NCBI RefSeq assembly: GCF_900476085.1
Contig: NZ_LS991952.1
Span: 186,001-250,000, forward strand
Direction of reading: 5' to 3'
DNA: 64,000 bases
Source: Mycoplasmoides gallisepticum
Lineage (GTDB): Bacteria > Bacillota_I > Bacilli_A > Mycoplasmatales > Mycoplasmoidaceae
In this document: positions 42,184 through 54,435 of the stretch, piece after piece
Layout of the letters: every line of letters begins with the position of its first letter
Numbering within the stretch: the first letter of the stretch is position 1
Notes under the pieces: generated by a model
What the model saw: the letters and a program-made list of their open reading frames with translations, nothing else
What the model was told of the DNA's origin: nothing
The model's database searches: none
Program-made: the position numbers and the translations under genes

Positions 42184-44949
42184 ATGTTAAAAGCTCACAT
42201 CAAAAGATCGCTTATTCTTTTTATTATCTTACTAATAGCTGCGATTAGTTTAATTTTTATCGGTTTGTTTGGTTTTAAAAAACCAAACATTAATCAAGTT
42301 AAACTAAACAACCAATCAAGTAGTTTAATTACCAACCAACCCTCTGACCAGATCATTAGAAAATATTCTTTAGATTCGATTAGATGAAATGCTAATGCTA
42401 ATTTTTCATCATCACCGACAAAAGATGGTGGATTGTTGGTAATTACGACTGATGGGAGATTGGAACGAATTGATAGCTTTGGTTATTTAAAATGGGAGTT
42501 AAATTTAAGAAATATTAATGCGTTAGCTACTGTTGATGAAGAGCAAAACTTAGTTTATAGTGACAATCGGATTGTCACTAAACCATTAGATGCTGTTTTT
42601 ATTAATAATGTGTCTAAAAAAGTGGTAGCTGAAGCGATTCAATCACAAGAAGATCCAACGATTTATTACCTTTTAGCAGTTAGTGATCAGATCTTAACTA
42701 ACGATCTTAAGGACCAGTTACTTAGTTTTCAACAATTAGCAACTGATCTGACTTCACAAGGTGTGGTTTTAAAAGTTAAAGAGAATCCCACTCAGATTAG
42801 TGATCCTGTGGGGATCATTGATTATGCAATGATCTCACCAACTGACTTAACACAAAACTATCCCGCTAGTTGGAAAACTAACACCTTATCATTATATGGT
42901 GATAATGGTAGTTTTCGTAAAGCTGATCATCCTTCATGGTTTAATAATGATTCTAATTTTATCTCATTACCATGATTACAATATATTACTAATTTAGCTA
43001 ATCTTTATGAATATAAAGATAACGTTTTTCTTTTTGGTGGGAATGGTAATTGGGTTAATGACGATCAGAGTGTTCGTCAGCAAGCAACCAAATACCTTTC
43101 TATTGGGGTGTTTAGAATCAGGTTTTATAAAGATCTTAGTACTAGACCAACTGTCACAGGTTATCCTTATGCTTACTTATTAAGTTCATTAACTTCAAAC
43201 GATCCTGATACCCAAAAATTATTATTAGGACAAAACACCAACTACACCCTTGTTCCAAGGATAGCAGTTGGTGGGGTAAAACAAGGCTTAGGTGAGAATA
43301 AGAATAGTGTGTTCTTATTTGGTAGTATCACCACTGGCTTAAATAATACGGATAATCCTAATCAAGTAGTTTTAGATTCAGCTAACTATACAAACGAACA
43401 GTTAGCTAAGCTTAACACCTTAAGTTCGGTCCCACTTAGTGCTAAGAATGCCCTAAAAAACTCAGTTGGTCCAAGAGCGCTAATTGGTTTATTCTTTAAT
43501 TTAGATGATCTAATTAGTTTACCTGATCAGATTGATCAAGCTAATATTAGTAGTACGTATTATCTTAATCAAAACTCATATCCGTTTCGCTTAATTGCAC
43601 CTTGAACAACAACTTTAGCCCAACCTAATATTGATGCTTTAAACGTTGCCAGTGAGAACAAATCAATTACGGGAACATTATATAACCTAACGATTCGTCA
43701 CGGTTTTAAAGAAAACGATTTAGGGGGCTTAATCCAGCTTGATGATTCAAGCTATGGGGTTGCTGTTGGCCCATACATCTTAAGAATCTATCTCCCTTCA
43801 TTAAACCGTTCAATCGCTAATAAACCTAACTGGTTGTATCGTTTATCTAATATTGATTTTATTAACTATGATATTAATAGTCCCTTAAACTTTAATCCGA
43901 TCTTTGAGTTTAAAGATTTTCGAGGGATTGGGGTTATACATAGCAATAAGTCTTATCTGTTTAGTTTATTTGCTCCCAGTTCATTAATTACCACTACCCC
44001 TAAGTTGTACTATTCAGCGTTTGGTGATCAGATTAATCGTAATGTCAACTTTAATGTGCTCACGATCCCTAGAACTAATGGGATCTTGCAGTTTAATAAC
44101 CGTGATGGGTTAGCATTACAAAATAACGACTTTTCTTTTCACCTTTATTCGGTTAATAATGATGATCTACAAGATAATGGGATTATCAATCCCGTTGTTC
44201 AACGAGTTAAGTTTTTAGGTAGTGGTAATTTTAACCAACCTAATCGGCTTGATCTGATTGGTACAAGTCTAAATGATCTATTTGAGTTACAGAACAATGA
44301 AACGATCTTAAAACCAGATCGGATTAAAGCGATCTATAACTATTTCCCAGTTAATAATAATCAAGATTATCAATTAAAACTCAAAGTAATTAATCTTGAT
44401 TATGATCAAGGAACCTTTAGGTTGGTTCCATACGTGTTTAGTAAAGTTACTAACGATTATCAGATCATCCCTGATCATAATGATGGATTAACAACTAATA
44501 ATAGTTTTTTAAGTTTTAAAAGATCAATTGGGATCGATGATATCTATCTTTATGTTGGGATCGGTGTGCCAGTTCTAATCTTATTAGTTAGTACTGGATT
44601 AATGGCATTAGTGGGGATGGCACTAGTTAGAGAAAGAAAACGTTTAATCAGGTCGTTTAGAATGAACAATTTAAAAGTTGATCATTTAGTTTTATCAATC
44701 GGTTCAGTCTTTAAATCATTAATTCATTCTTCTAAACGGTTTAAGAGATTATTATCTAATGATAAGAATGAAAAAGAACAAAAACAGATGATGCAAAAGA
44801 TTTTGAATAAAACAGCCTCAATTAATGATAAGCAAAGCACTAATTATTCTAATCAATCATTTAATCAAGATGATCGTTCACGGGTTAATTTCTCTAACTT
44901 AAGAGAATATAAAGCTAAAACCAAAATGATTAGTGAAAATAAATACTAA
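42184..44949 (+). CDS. crmB: CrmB, GapA paralogue
   Basis: CrmB (921 aa) is a GapA-like membrane protein. It has an N-terminal signal/TM segment (ILFIILLIAAISLIFIGLFG). The body shares the motif FLFGGNGNWVN and the TGYPYAYLLSS region with GapA (LFGGNGTWVN, GYPYGILLSA), and the AVGGVKQGLGENK region with AVGGVSSPRGANG. A C-terminal TM segment (VLILLVSTGLMALVGMAL) is followed by LKVDHLVLSIGSVFKSLI, parallel to GapA. TGA-Trp codons throughout; no frameshift found. The function is not proven. Confidence 0.85.
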
Positions 44950-44955
44950 TTAGCA

Positions 44956-47517
44956 ATGATTAAAAAACAACTAAGACAAGTTCAGATCAATTCTCTAGTT
45001 AAGATTGTTATCAGTCTTATCTTATCGTTGTTTTTATTTTTAGGTTTCACTCAAACCTTTAATCATTCTTCTAGATCAGATAAATTAGTTAACCAAGCAC
45101 AGTTAGTTGCTGATAATAATCAGGATTATCAGCAACTAAAAACCGAACAAAATCATTATGTAACTAATAGTAATAACGATTATTTTGTTCTCACCAAAAC
45201 TGGTGTTGTTAAACTTGATGTTTTTGGCAATGTTTATTATAACTACAGTTTTGCGACCAACTTCATTAATTATCAAACCGTTGATTTTGTTGCTGATAGT
45301 TTAAGAGCTGATTATTATTACTTATTGATCAAAAACCCGATTGTTAGTATTAATGGGAACGACTTAAACTCATTAAGTGTCAGTTCACCCGCTTATGTGT
45401 TGCAACTAAAAGATGAGAATAAAACTTTAAATGTGCTTAAGACGTTCCAATTAAGTTCTTATCGGTTCTCAAGAAATATTGCGACCTTATACAATCGGAT
45501 TGCGTTTGAATCAACTTCAAGTAGTTCAAACCTATCAGGGCTATTAGATAAACCAACTAATAGCACGTTATTAAATAATATTTCAGCATATTATGATCAT
45601 GCGATTAGTAAATTAGTGTTTATTAATAATCGCTTAGGGGTGTTCGGTAGTAATGATCAATTATCCTTATGGTTTTATCTATTTAATATTAATCAAACCA
45701 ACGACTTTAGTACGAATAACGACTTAAATTTGGTCACAATCTTTCCCCAATTATATGGGACAACCAACCTTAATTGAGCGTTAAATAATATTAGTAATGT
45801 TAATCAAGCAACTACAGCACAGTTTGTGATTAACAACATTCGTTTATACACCCCAGCTTACTTCGTAATTGGGGCAAATGTTGTGAAGCAAAATTTAGTT
45901 AATCCTAACGGATTATTAAACGCCCAACAAACTGCGATCTATTCATTACATTTAGGGTTAGTGCCAGCACCTATTAGTGCGATTACTAATAACAATCAAT
46001 TCGGTTATAAGATTAGTGCTAACTACTACAATAGTGATAATCTTAATTATTCCAACCTATTTGTTAGTGGGGTGATCAGTCAAACTAAAGTTGCCCAGAT
46101 CACTAATAATGTTAATCTTTTTAATGAGTTCTTTAGTGCTTCTCACACAACAAGACTTAATCTATCTAAGATTAATTCTAAGACCCGAACCGCTTATCAC
46201 TATTCAGTTCAAGAAGATCGTTTTAGTCAAACAAACAATAGTTATCCCAACCTAGTTGGGATCTTAATCATTAAAGATGAGATGTTGGGGTTTTTATACT
46301 CAGCTGATAGTTATAATCTGCTCTCACAGATTAACTATTATCTGATTAGTGATGATATCAGTATGGCTGGGTTTGATCTATTAACAACTATCGCACTAAA
46401 AGATGGGAAATGATACCTAAGTTTCTTTGATCCAAGACAATCAATTAGTTGGACTAATCAGATTAGTCCAACAATTAGTCAACTTAATAATGGGACATTA
46501 GCAATTAACTATACTAAACTGTATCAAGTTAACCAACAAGGATCGATCTTCTTAACCCTAATTTTGGGTGAGCAAGCTTTTTATACTTTAGTAACTCAAA
46601 ATAATAGAGTAGATCTCAACCTAGTCTTTTATGATCAGAAAACCCAAAGTTTTTCTGATGCCACCTTCTTTAATAACGGTGTGCCTAGTTTTGATAATAT
46701 CCCAAACTCAGATGGGTCAAAATTATGGGGGATGATTAGTTTTAAACCATCTTCATATTTAGTTAATCAAGATCTAAACACAACTAGTGCAATGAGATTA
46801 AGCAATAATAATTTATTGCTTAATAACTTATATGATTACACTCCTGGTGAGATCGATTGAAAACCTAGAGTAGAAGCTATTGCACTAAACGATTCAACCT
46901 TAAGATTATCAATCCAATTTCCTTATTTTGATGGGAACTATTACAGTCCCAACCAAAAGTTGGTAAACTTAGCATTCCCAACAATTATCTATGATAATCT
47001 TAATGCTTATCCCGTTTATGTTGTGCCAACGATCGTTGTCTCAGCGATCGTGGTGTTTATCTTAGTTGTGGCATTTATCTTCTTGATTGTGTTGCAGATC
47101 TTAAAAACCAAAAAGGTTTCATTAGATCTATTTCAGAATGCTAACCGTAAGGTTGATAAACTTAATGATTCAGTTAACATTATCTATGAAAAGATTGAGA
47201 CCAAATTATACAGCCCTCAATCTGAACCTAAGAAAATAGTTAACAATCAAACCAGACAGATTAATCCACCGTTTAATAACCAAACCGTGCAAATTAATCC
47301 CACTAATACGTTTAATCCTAATCAACAACCAAGAAGATATTATCCCCAACACCCTAATCAAACAAGAACTTATCCTTACCAACAAACGACTTTTATTCCC
47401 CCACACCAAAGACCCGGATTTAATCAACCAAGAAAAGTTCATCCAAGACCTCAAGCAAATAGTGAACCAACAACTCAATTTGGTTTTTATGATCGAACTA
47501 AACAACCCAATCAATAG
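44956..47517 (+). CDS. crmC: CrmC, CrmA paralogue
   Basis: CrmC (853 aa) resembles CrmA in its N-terminal domain: VVKLDVFGNVYYNYSFATNF compares with IIKLDSFTKPLYGLDLSDDF, and both follow with a YYxLL segment. It has an N-terminal TM/signal segment (IVISLILSLFLFLGFTQ), a C-terminal TM segment (VVFILVVAFIFLIVLQIL), a juxtamembrane NRKVDKLNDSVNIIYEKI motif, and an Asn/Pro/Gln-rich cytoplasmic tail. Starts 6 bases after crmB, so coupled. The gene order gapA-like, crmA-like repeats that of gapA, crmA. Confidence 0.84.
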
Positions 47518-47525
47518 ATTTAATT

Positions 47526-47555
47526 GAACTAAATAGTAATTTAGTTCTTTTTTTT
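47526..47555 (+). terminator. Terminator of the gapA-crmABC unit
   Basis: A perfect 9-bp stem GAACTAAAT / ATTTAGTTC with a 4-base loop is followed by eight Ts. Confidence 0.9.
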
Positions 47556-47560
47556 ATAAT
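47555..47560 (+). promoter_or_regulatory. -10 box (TATAAT) before hisS
   Basis: TATAAT directly follows the terminator T-run, 36 bases before hisS. Confidence 0.6.
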
Positions 47561-47595
47561 TATAAAAACCACCGTGTGGTTTTATTCTTAAATTA

Positions 47596-48855
47596 ATGAG
47601 TAATAAGCAGATAACCGCTGTAAGGGGAACGACTGATTGGTTTGATCAAGCGATGATTTTATTTAATGCGATTAGTTATAAAATCATCGCTTTATCAGAT
47701 CTTTATACTTTTCAAAGGATCAAAACTCCGGTTTTTGAACATGCTGAGTTATTTAGTCGTAATCTAGAACACTCTGATATTGTTAAAAAAGAATTGTACC
47801 AATTGATTGATCGTTCTGAACGTAAACTAGCCCTAAGACCAGAAGGGACTGCTAGTATTATTCGTGCAGTTAATGAACATAAATTGTTAGATCAAAACCC
47901 TTGACCGTTAAAACTTTATTATCTCGAACCAATGTTTCGTTATGAGCGTCCGCAAAAAGGACGGATGCGTGAGTTTTATCAGTACGGGATTGAGTTGGTT
48001 GGAGAATTAGATCAACTTGATTATTTGCAAACAATCTTGTTTGCCAAAAAGATCTTAGATACTTTTAACTTTGATTGTGTGTTAAACATTAATTGGTTGG
48101 GTAATTTTGCTTCACGCAAGTGTTGAGTTGAACAATTAAATCAGTATTTTAAGCAATACCAAGATCAATTAAGTGAACTGTCAGTTTCACGCTTAGATTC
48201 TTATGGGGTGTTAAGAATCTTAGATGATAAAAATGAGAGTAAAAAGGATTTTGTTAGATCAGCACCCACAATTGATCAGTTTATCTCTTTAGAAGAACAA
48301 ACCCAGTTTAAGCAATTGTTAGAACAATTAGATCAATTGGGGATTAAATACAAATATAATAGTTCTTTAGTAAGGGGATTGGATTATTATTCTGAACTAG
48401 TTTTTGAGTTTATTTTAGCTAACAACGACCAAGCTCAAAGCACGTTAATTGGTGGTGGTTGCTATCAAAACTTAATAGCTGAACTAACAAATAAACCACT
48501 CAAAGCAATTGGTTTTGCTTTAAGTATTGAACGGTTTATCAGTTATCTAGATGATAAAACCAAAGATTCATTAATCAACCAAGATCAAAAACCAAGATAC
48601 TTATTAATTAATTTAGTACCCAATAAAGAATTAGCTACACTTAATTTATCCCAAGAACTAATTAATCATAACTATCAAGTTTATTACCAGCACAAGCTTA
48701 ATAAAGTTGATAAGGCAATTAAGTATGCTTTAAGAGCTAAATTCACCCACCTAATCATTATGGGTAATGATGAATGGAGTAAGCAAACAATGACGATCAA
48801 AGATTTAAGTAGTCAAACTCAACAAACAATTAAGTACAAGGAATTTATTAAATAA
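47596..48855 (+). CDS. hisS: Histidyl-tRNA synthetase
   Basis: HisRS (419 aa), a class II synthetase. Motif 1 around [13 protein letters not shown]; motif 2 [24 protein letters not shown]; HisA-type motif LVRGLDYY; motif 3 [11 protein letters not shown]. The usual GGRYD loop reads GGGCYQNLI. The C-terminal anticodon domain is present. Start 47596; TGA-Trp codons around 47903 and 48124. It stands first in a unit with aspS. Confidence 0.95.
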
Positions 48856-48864
48856 CGATCTGAT

Positions 48865-50613
48865 ATGTTAAAACCTTTAGACTTTACTAATCGTAAACCA
48901 ATTATTGAACTAAAACAAGATCAGTTAATCAACCAAGATGTTGAAATCGTTGGTTGAGTTAAAAACGTTCGCAAGTTAGGTAATTTTAACTTTATTGAAG
49001 TGGCTGATAAATCAGCTTTGATCCAAGTGTTTGATCAAAAGAATCAGTATGCCAACCTATCAAGAGAAGATCTTGTTTTTATTAAAGGTAAGTTGCAACT
49101 AAAAAAAGTAGCTAACCCCAATCTTGAACTAGGTGATCGTGAACTGTTAATTGATCAATTAACATTGATCTCAAAATCAAAAACGCCACCGTTTTTAATT
49201 GAAGATAATACTGATGCACTTGAAGAAGTGCGATTAAAATATCGTTATCTCGATCTAAGAAGACCGGTGTTACAAAAAAATATGAAGCTGCGTTCAGATT
49301 TTTTTCTGATCGTAAGAAACTTCTTAACCAGTCAAGGTTTTATTGAGATTGAAACCCCAATCTTATCTAAAACCACCCCAGAAGGAGCAAGAGACTACGT
49401 AGTACCTTCACGATTAGGCCCCAATATGTTTTATGCACTTCCCCAATCAGCCCAGATCTATAAACAATTATTAATGATCAGTGGGTTTGAACGGTATTTC
49501 CAAATCTCACGGTGTTTTAGGGATGAAGACTTAAGAAAAGACCGTCAACCTGAACACGTTCAGATTGATATGGAAGTTTCGTTTATGTCTAAAGAACAGT
49601 TCTTTAAACTGGTCGAAGCAATGTTTATCCATATCTTTGATCGGTTAATGAACGTTAAGATTGAACCCAACTTCATGCGCATGAGTTATGATGAAGCAAT
49701 GAACCGGTTTGGCACAGACAAACCCGATCTTCGGTTTGGTTGTGAACTAGTTGATGTTGGTGCTGCTTTTGTTGATCATGAGTTTAGCGTGTTCAAACAG
49801 TTTGCACTGAAAAACCGACTAAAAGCAATCGTTTTAGATGAAATCTTAATTTCATATAAAGAACATAAAGTGTTGGAAAAATACGCTAAAGATAACTATG
49901 CTAAAGGATTAAGTTGGTTTAGTTATGATCAAAACCAAATTATTGATGGGTCAATCAAACGATTTATTAGTAGTGATGATCTAAAAAACTTAGGTTTATT
50001 AAATAAAAAAGGCACGATCTTTTTTGTTGGTGATGATGATCTTAATGTGATTAATAAATCATTAGGTGCAGTAAGAAGTCAATTAAATGAACTATACCAA
50101 TTAGCCAACGAAGATGAGTACAAATTCTTATGGATCGTTGATTGACCATTATATGAATGGGATGATAAGACAAACTCTTATCAATCAGCACACAACTTGT
50201 TTACAGCTCCAGAAGCTAAGTATCTATCAACCTTTAATGAAGATAAAGCTAATGCTAAAGCAGCTTCATACGATCTAGTCTTAAATGGTTTTGAACTAGG
50301 TAGTGGTGCGATTCGGATTACTGATCCATCACTGCAAAAAGCAGTGATGAGTTCATTAGGTTTATCTGAAGCTGAGATGAATGATAAGTTTGGTTTCTTA
50401 TTAGATGCTTATCAATACGGTGCGCCCCAACACTGTGGGATTGGACTTGGTTCTGATCGATTATTAATGATCTTAACCAAATCCAAATCGATCAGGGATG
50501 TGATTGCTTTTCCTAAAAACAATCAAGGATTTGATCTGATGAACAATTCACCTTCTGAAGCAATTAACCAACAATTCTTAGATGAATTGTATTTAGCCAT
50601 CAAAGAAAAATAA
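48865..50613 (+). CDS. aspS: Aspartyl-tRNA synthetase
   Basis: AspRS (582 aa), bacterial type with an N-terminal OB anticodon domain (residues 1-100), a GAD insertion (QFALKNRLKAIVLDE...) and a class II core. Motif 2: FRDEDLRKDRQPEHVQIDME. Motif 3: GIGLGSDRLLMIL. Start ATG 48865, 9 bases after hisS; TGA-Trp at about 48956 and 50144. Order hisS, aspS as in M. genitalium (MG035, MG036). Confidence 0.95.
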
Positions 50614-50626
50614 GAGATCATAAATA

Positions 50627-52795
50627 ATGGATTTTCAATCAGTTAATAACCGCTTAGAAGATTTTAAACAGATCTTAATTAAGAATAATTATTCTGAAGC
50701 AAGTATCAAGAAGTTTCTTTCTGCTTTTGAGTTTGCTAAATTCTGACACGCAGATCAAAAGCGTAAAAGTGGAGAACCTTACATCATCCATCCCCTTGAA
50801 ACCTCAATTAAGTTAGCTGAATGAAAAATGGATGATGATACGATCATTGCTGGGTTATTACATGATTTATTAGAAGATACTAGTGTTGATAAACGTTTGA
50901 TCTCATCAACGTTTAATAATAACGTACTTGATCTAGTTAAAGCTGTTACTAAGATCTCATCTGAAGCCAAGAAAAACCGTGAGGGCTTATTATTACATAA
51001 GAACGAACTAGATTATACGATTAGAGTTTTTAGTTCGATCTCAAAAGATCTAAGACCGATCATCATTAAGATTGCTGATCGGTTTCATAACCTATCAACG
51101 ATCCAATATCTTAAAAGCGATCGCCAAAAGATTATTGCCCAAGAAACATTTGATATCTACGCCCAAATCGCGGGTAGATTGGGAATGTATTGGATTAAAA
51201 CCCAATTACTAGACATAACTTTCAAGATCATCAACCCCACCGCGTTTGATGATACGCAATCATTAATTAATGCGCATAAACTGATTAATTCATTAAAATG
51301 AATTAATTTCGAACAACAGATTAAAAAGATCTTAGATGGCAACCATCTCAATTATGAACTAACCTCAAGAATTAAGAGCGTTTATTCAACCTACCAAAAG
51401 CTTAACTATCGACATAATAGTCAAAATATTAAAAATATCCATGATATTTATGCGCTAAGAATTATCGTCGAAAACGAATTTGATGTTTATCAAGTTCTAG
51501 GGTTAGTTCATCTAAACTTTAAATATATCCCTAGATTATTTAAAGATTATATCTGTGCGCCTAAAAATAATCTGTACCAATCAATCCACACAACTGTGTT
51601 GGTTGATGGGACTCTAATCGAAGTTCAGATTCGCACCAAAAGTATGGACCGGAATTCGAACTTAGGTTTAGCTTCGCATTGGGCTTACAAACTTAATATT
51701 GATATCAGTGAAACTGATGAATATAAAACTGAAGTGCTTAACCGGTTTCAAGTTGATATTTTTAATGAAAAGCGTGCGCGTGATCTTACCTTAATTAAAG
51801 ATCTAACCAAGGGATCTTTAATTGATGTGTTGGTATCAAATAATAATAAGAACTATTCATTATCTTCTTCAGTTACCGCATTAGAGTTAGCTTACCGGGT
51901 TGATCCTAAACAGTTTATCTTCTTAGATAAGATTATGTGCTCAAATGATAATATCTTATTTGATAAGTTATTAGAAGATGGGGATGTCGTTAGTTTTGAA
52001 TACAGTAATGAGATCAAGATTAATGAAAGCTGGTTAAAGCGGATTAAAAACCCCGCGATTAAAAAAGAATTAATCGCGATTATTGAACAACTCAACCAGT
52101 ATGAAGATTCTGAAAAAGAGTTCTTAGAGAAATTAAGAAAACATCTCAAGAAGAATGTCATTTCACAAAACGACATTCTAGAACGCGTTAAGATATTAGG
52201 CTTTAAACGGTTAAGTGATTATGTTAAATACGTCAATAAGACGAACTTTACTGATAATGAACAATATGATTTTTTTTCAAAAAACTATAACTGAAAAAAG
52301 ATCTTAAAAAAACTGAAGGTTCACAAACCCAAGTGGTTATTTCTTAACTCTTATTTTAAAGAGATCCCAGGGATCAATTTTGCTAGTATCAAGATTAGTA
52401 CTTGTTGTTCGATCTTACCTTATATTCCCTCAGCGGGACTGATTCAAAAGAATATTCTTAATGTTCATTCACCAAATTGCAAGAACATTAATAAATTAAA
52501 TAATGAAAAGATTATAGCACTACATTGAAGCGAAGAAAAGTTAGCTGCTAGACCAAGATTGTTTAGAAGTTATGTCAAACTTCAAGGCGCTTGAAGTGGA
52601 AATGTGGTTAATGATATCTTGTTGATCATTATTAACAATAATGCCAAACTATTCTCACTTAATGTCACTAAAGATAAGAAGAACAACACGTTTATGGCAG
52701 ATCTTGGGATCTATGTCCAAGATATGCGTCATCTAAATTTCATCATGGATGAAATTACCCTAAAAGATATGTCGTTTAATTGAAACTTATTATAA
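50627..52795 (+). CDS. relA: RelA/SpoT-type (p)ppGpp synthetase/hydrolase
   Basis: A 722-residue RelA/SpoT homologue that makes and likely degrades (p)ppGpp in the stringent response. The N-terminal HD hydrolase motif is HDLLEDTSV, preceded by the substrate His in GEPYIIHPLE. The synthetase region holds NNLYQSIHTTV and EVQIRTKSMDRN. A TGS domain follows (SLIDVLVSNNNKN...), then a C-terminal ACT-like region. Start ATG 50627; TGA-Trp codons at several sites including 52781. Open throughout. Long-form organisation is complete, so both activities may be retained. Confidence 0.93.
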
Positions 52796-52802
52796 TTAAC
52801 CA

Positions 52803-54425
52803 ATGACTAGTAAAAAGACTAAATATATCTTTGTTTCTGGAGGAGTTTATTCTTCAGTGGGCAAGGGGTTGATCGTTGCTTCGATTGCAAGTATTTTCAA
52901 ACACCAGAACTTTAAGATCAATATCTTAAAGCTTGATCCCTATCTTAATGTCGATTCGGGAACAATGTCACCATATGAACATGGTGAGGTGTTTGTTACT
53001 TCAGATGGAACAGAGACTGATTTAGATCTTGGTTATTACGAACGTTTCTTAGTTCAAGATCTAAATGAACGTTCATCAATCACATCAGGTAAAGTTTATT
53101 TTAGTGTGATTAATAAAGAACGCAAGGGTGAGTATTTGGGTAAAACAGTCCAATTAATCCCCCATGTTACTAACGAAATTAAAAGACGGATTGCTCTAGC
53201 AGCCACTGATGAGAACAATCAACCTTACGATTTAGTTTTTTGTGAGATCGGTGGGACGATTGGTGATTTAGAATCATTGCCTTTTATTGAAGCAATCAAG
53301 CAGATCATTCGCGAAAATGATAAGCACGACACAGCTTTCATCCATGTCGTGCCCATCATTAGTTTATTTAACGGCGAACAGAAAACCAAACCATTACAAC
53401 ACTCTTTAAAAGAGTTAAACAACCTTGGGATTAACCCTGATTTTTTAGTAATTAGATCTAAAGAAAGTTTAGATTTAAAAACCAAGCATAAGATTGCTAG
53501 TGCAACCTATCTAGATAAAGATCATATCTTTAACTCTGTTGATTTAAATAATACTTACTTCTTACCAGATTATTTAAATCAACAAAAGATCCATGAAAAG
53601 ATTGCTAACAAATTACAGATCACGATCGATCCTAAGATCAAATTATCAGCTTGAGATGATCTAGCTAAGAAGATTAATAATCAAAATAACTTAGTAAGAA
53701 AGATCGCGATTATTGGGAAATATACCCAATTTAAAGATGCATATCTGTCTTTAATTGAATCGCTTAATTTAGCTGGTTATCATAACCACGTTAAGTTAGA
53801 GATCGATTGGATCGAATCATCATTATATGATGATGCATCTTTAGAAGAAGTTAATCATAAACTCAAAGATGTTCACGGGATCATTGTCCCTGGTGGGTTT
53901 GGTTCTAGGGGTGTTGAAGGTAAGATTAAGTTTATTCAGGTTGCTAGAACTAAAAAGATTCCATTCCTTGGGATCTGTTTGGGGATGCAATTAGCTTGTG
54001 TTGAGTATGCTAGAAATGTGTTGGGGATGACTGATGCTAACTCAAGTGAGTTTAATTCACAAACTACTTATCCGATCTTTAAGATAATGAACCCAGATGA
54101 TCTTAATTATGGTGGGAGTTTGAGATTGGGTGATTATTTAGTTAGTTTAAAAGATCAAACTTTAACTAAAGCTATTTATCAGCAAGATAGTATTAAAAGA
54201 AGGCATCGTCATCGTTATGAGTTTAATAACGATTATCTAAACCAGTTTAATGACGGTGAATTCATTGTTTCAGGGATCTATCTTCAAGAAAACTTAGTCG
54301 AAACAATCGAACTAAAAAACCATCCGTTTTTTATTGGTTGTCAGTATCACCCAGAGTTTTCATCAAAGATTACAGCGGCTGAAACGTTGTTTGATTCACT
54401 AGTTAAAAAAATCAAAATGTTATAA
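52803..54425 (+). CDS. pyrG: CTP synthase
   Basis: PyrG (540 aa) amidates UTP to CTP. N-terminal synthase domain: GGVYSSVGKGLIVASIA (P-loop region), KLDPYLNVDSGTMSP, HGEVFVTSDG, DLDLGYYERF, IGGTIGDLESLPF. C-terminal glutamine amidotransferase: GIIVPGGFGSRG, catalytic Cys in FLGICLGMQLA, and H/E in GCQYHPEFSS. Starts seven bases after relA. One TGA-Trp at about 53651. Confidence 0.96.
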
Positions 54426-54435
54426 TTTATTAGTT

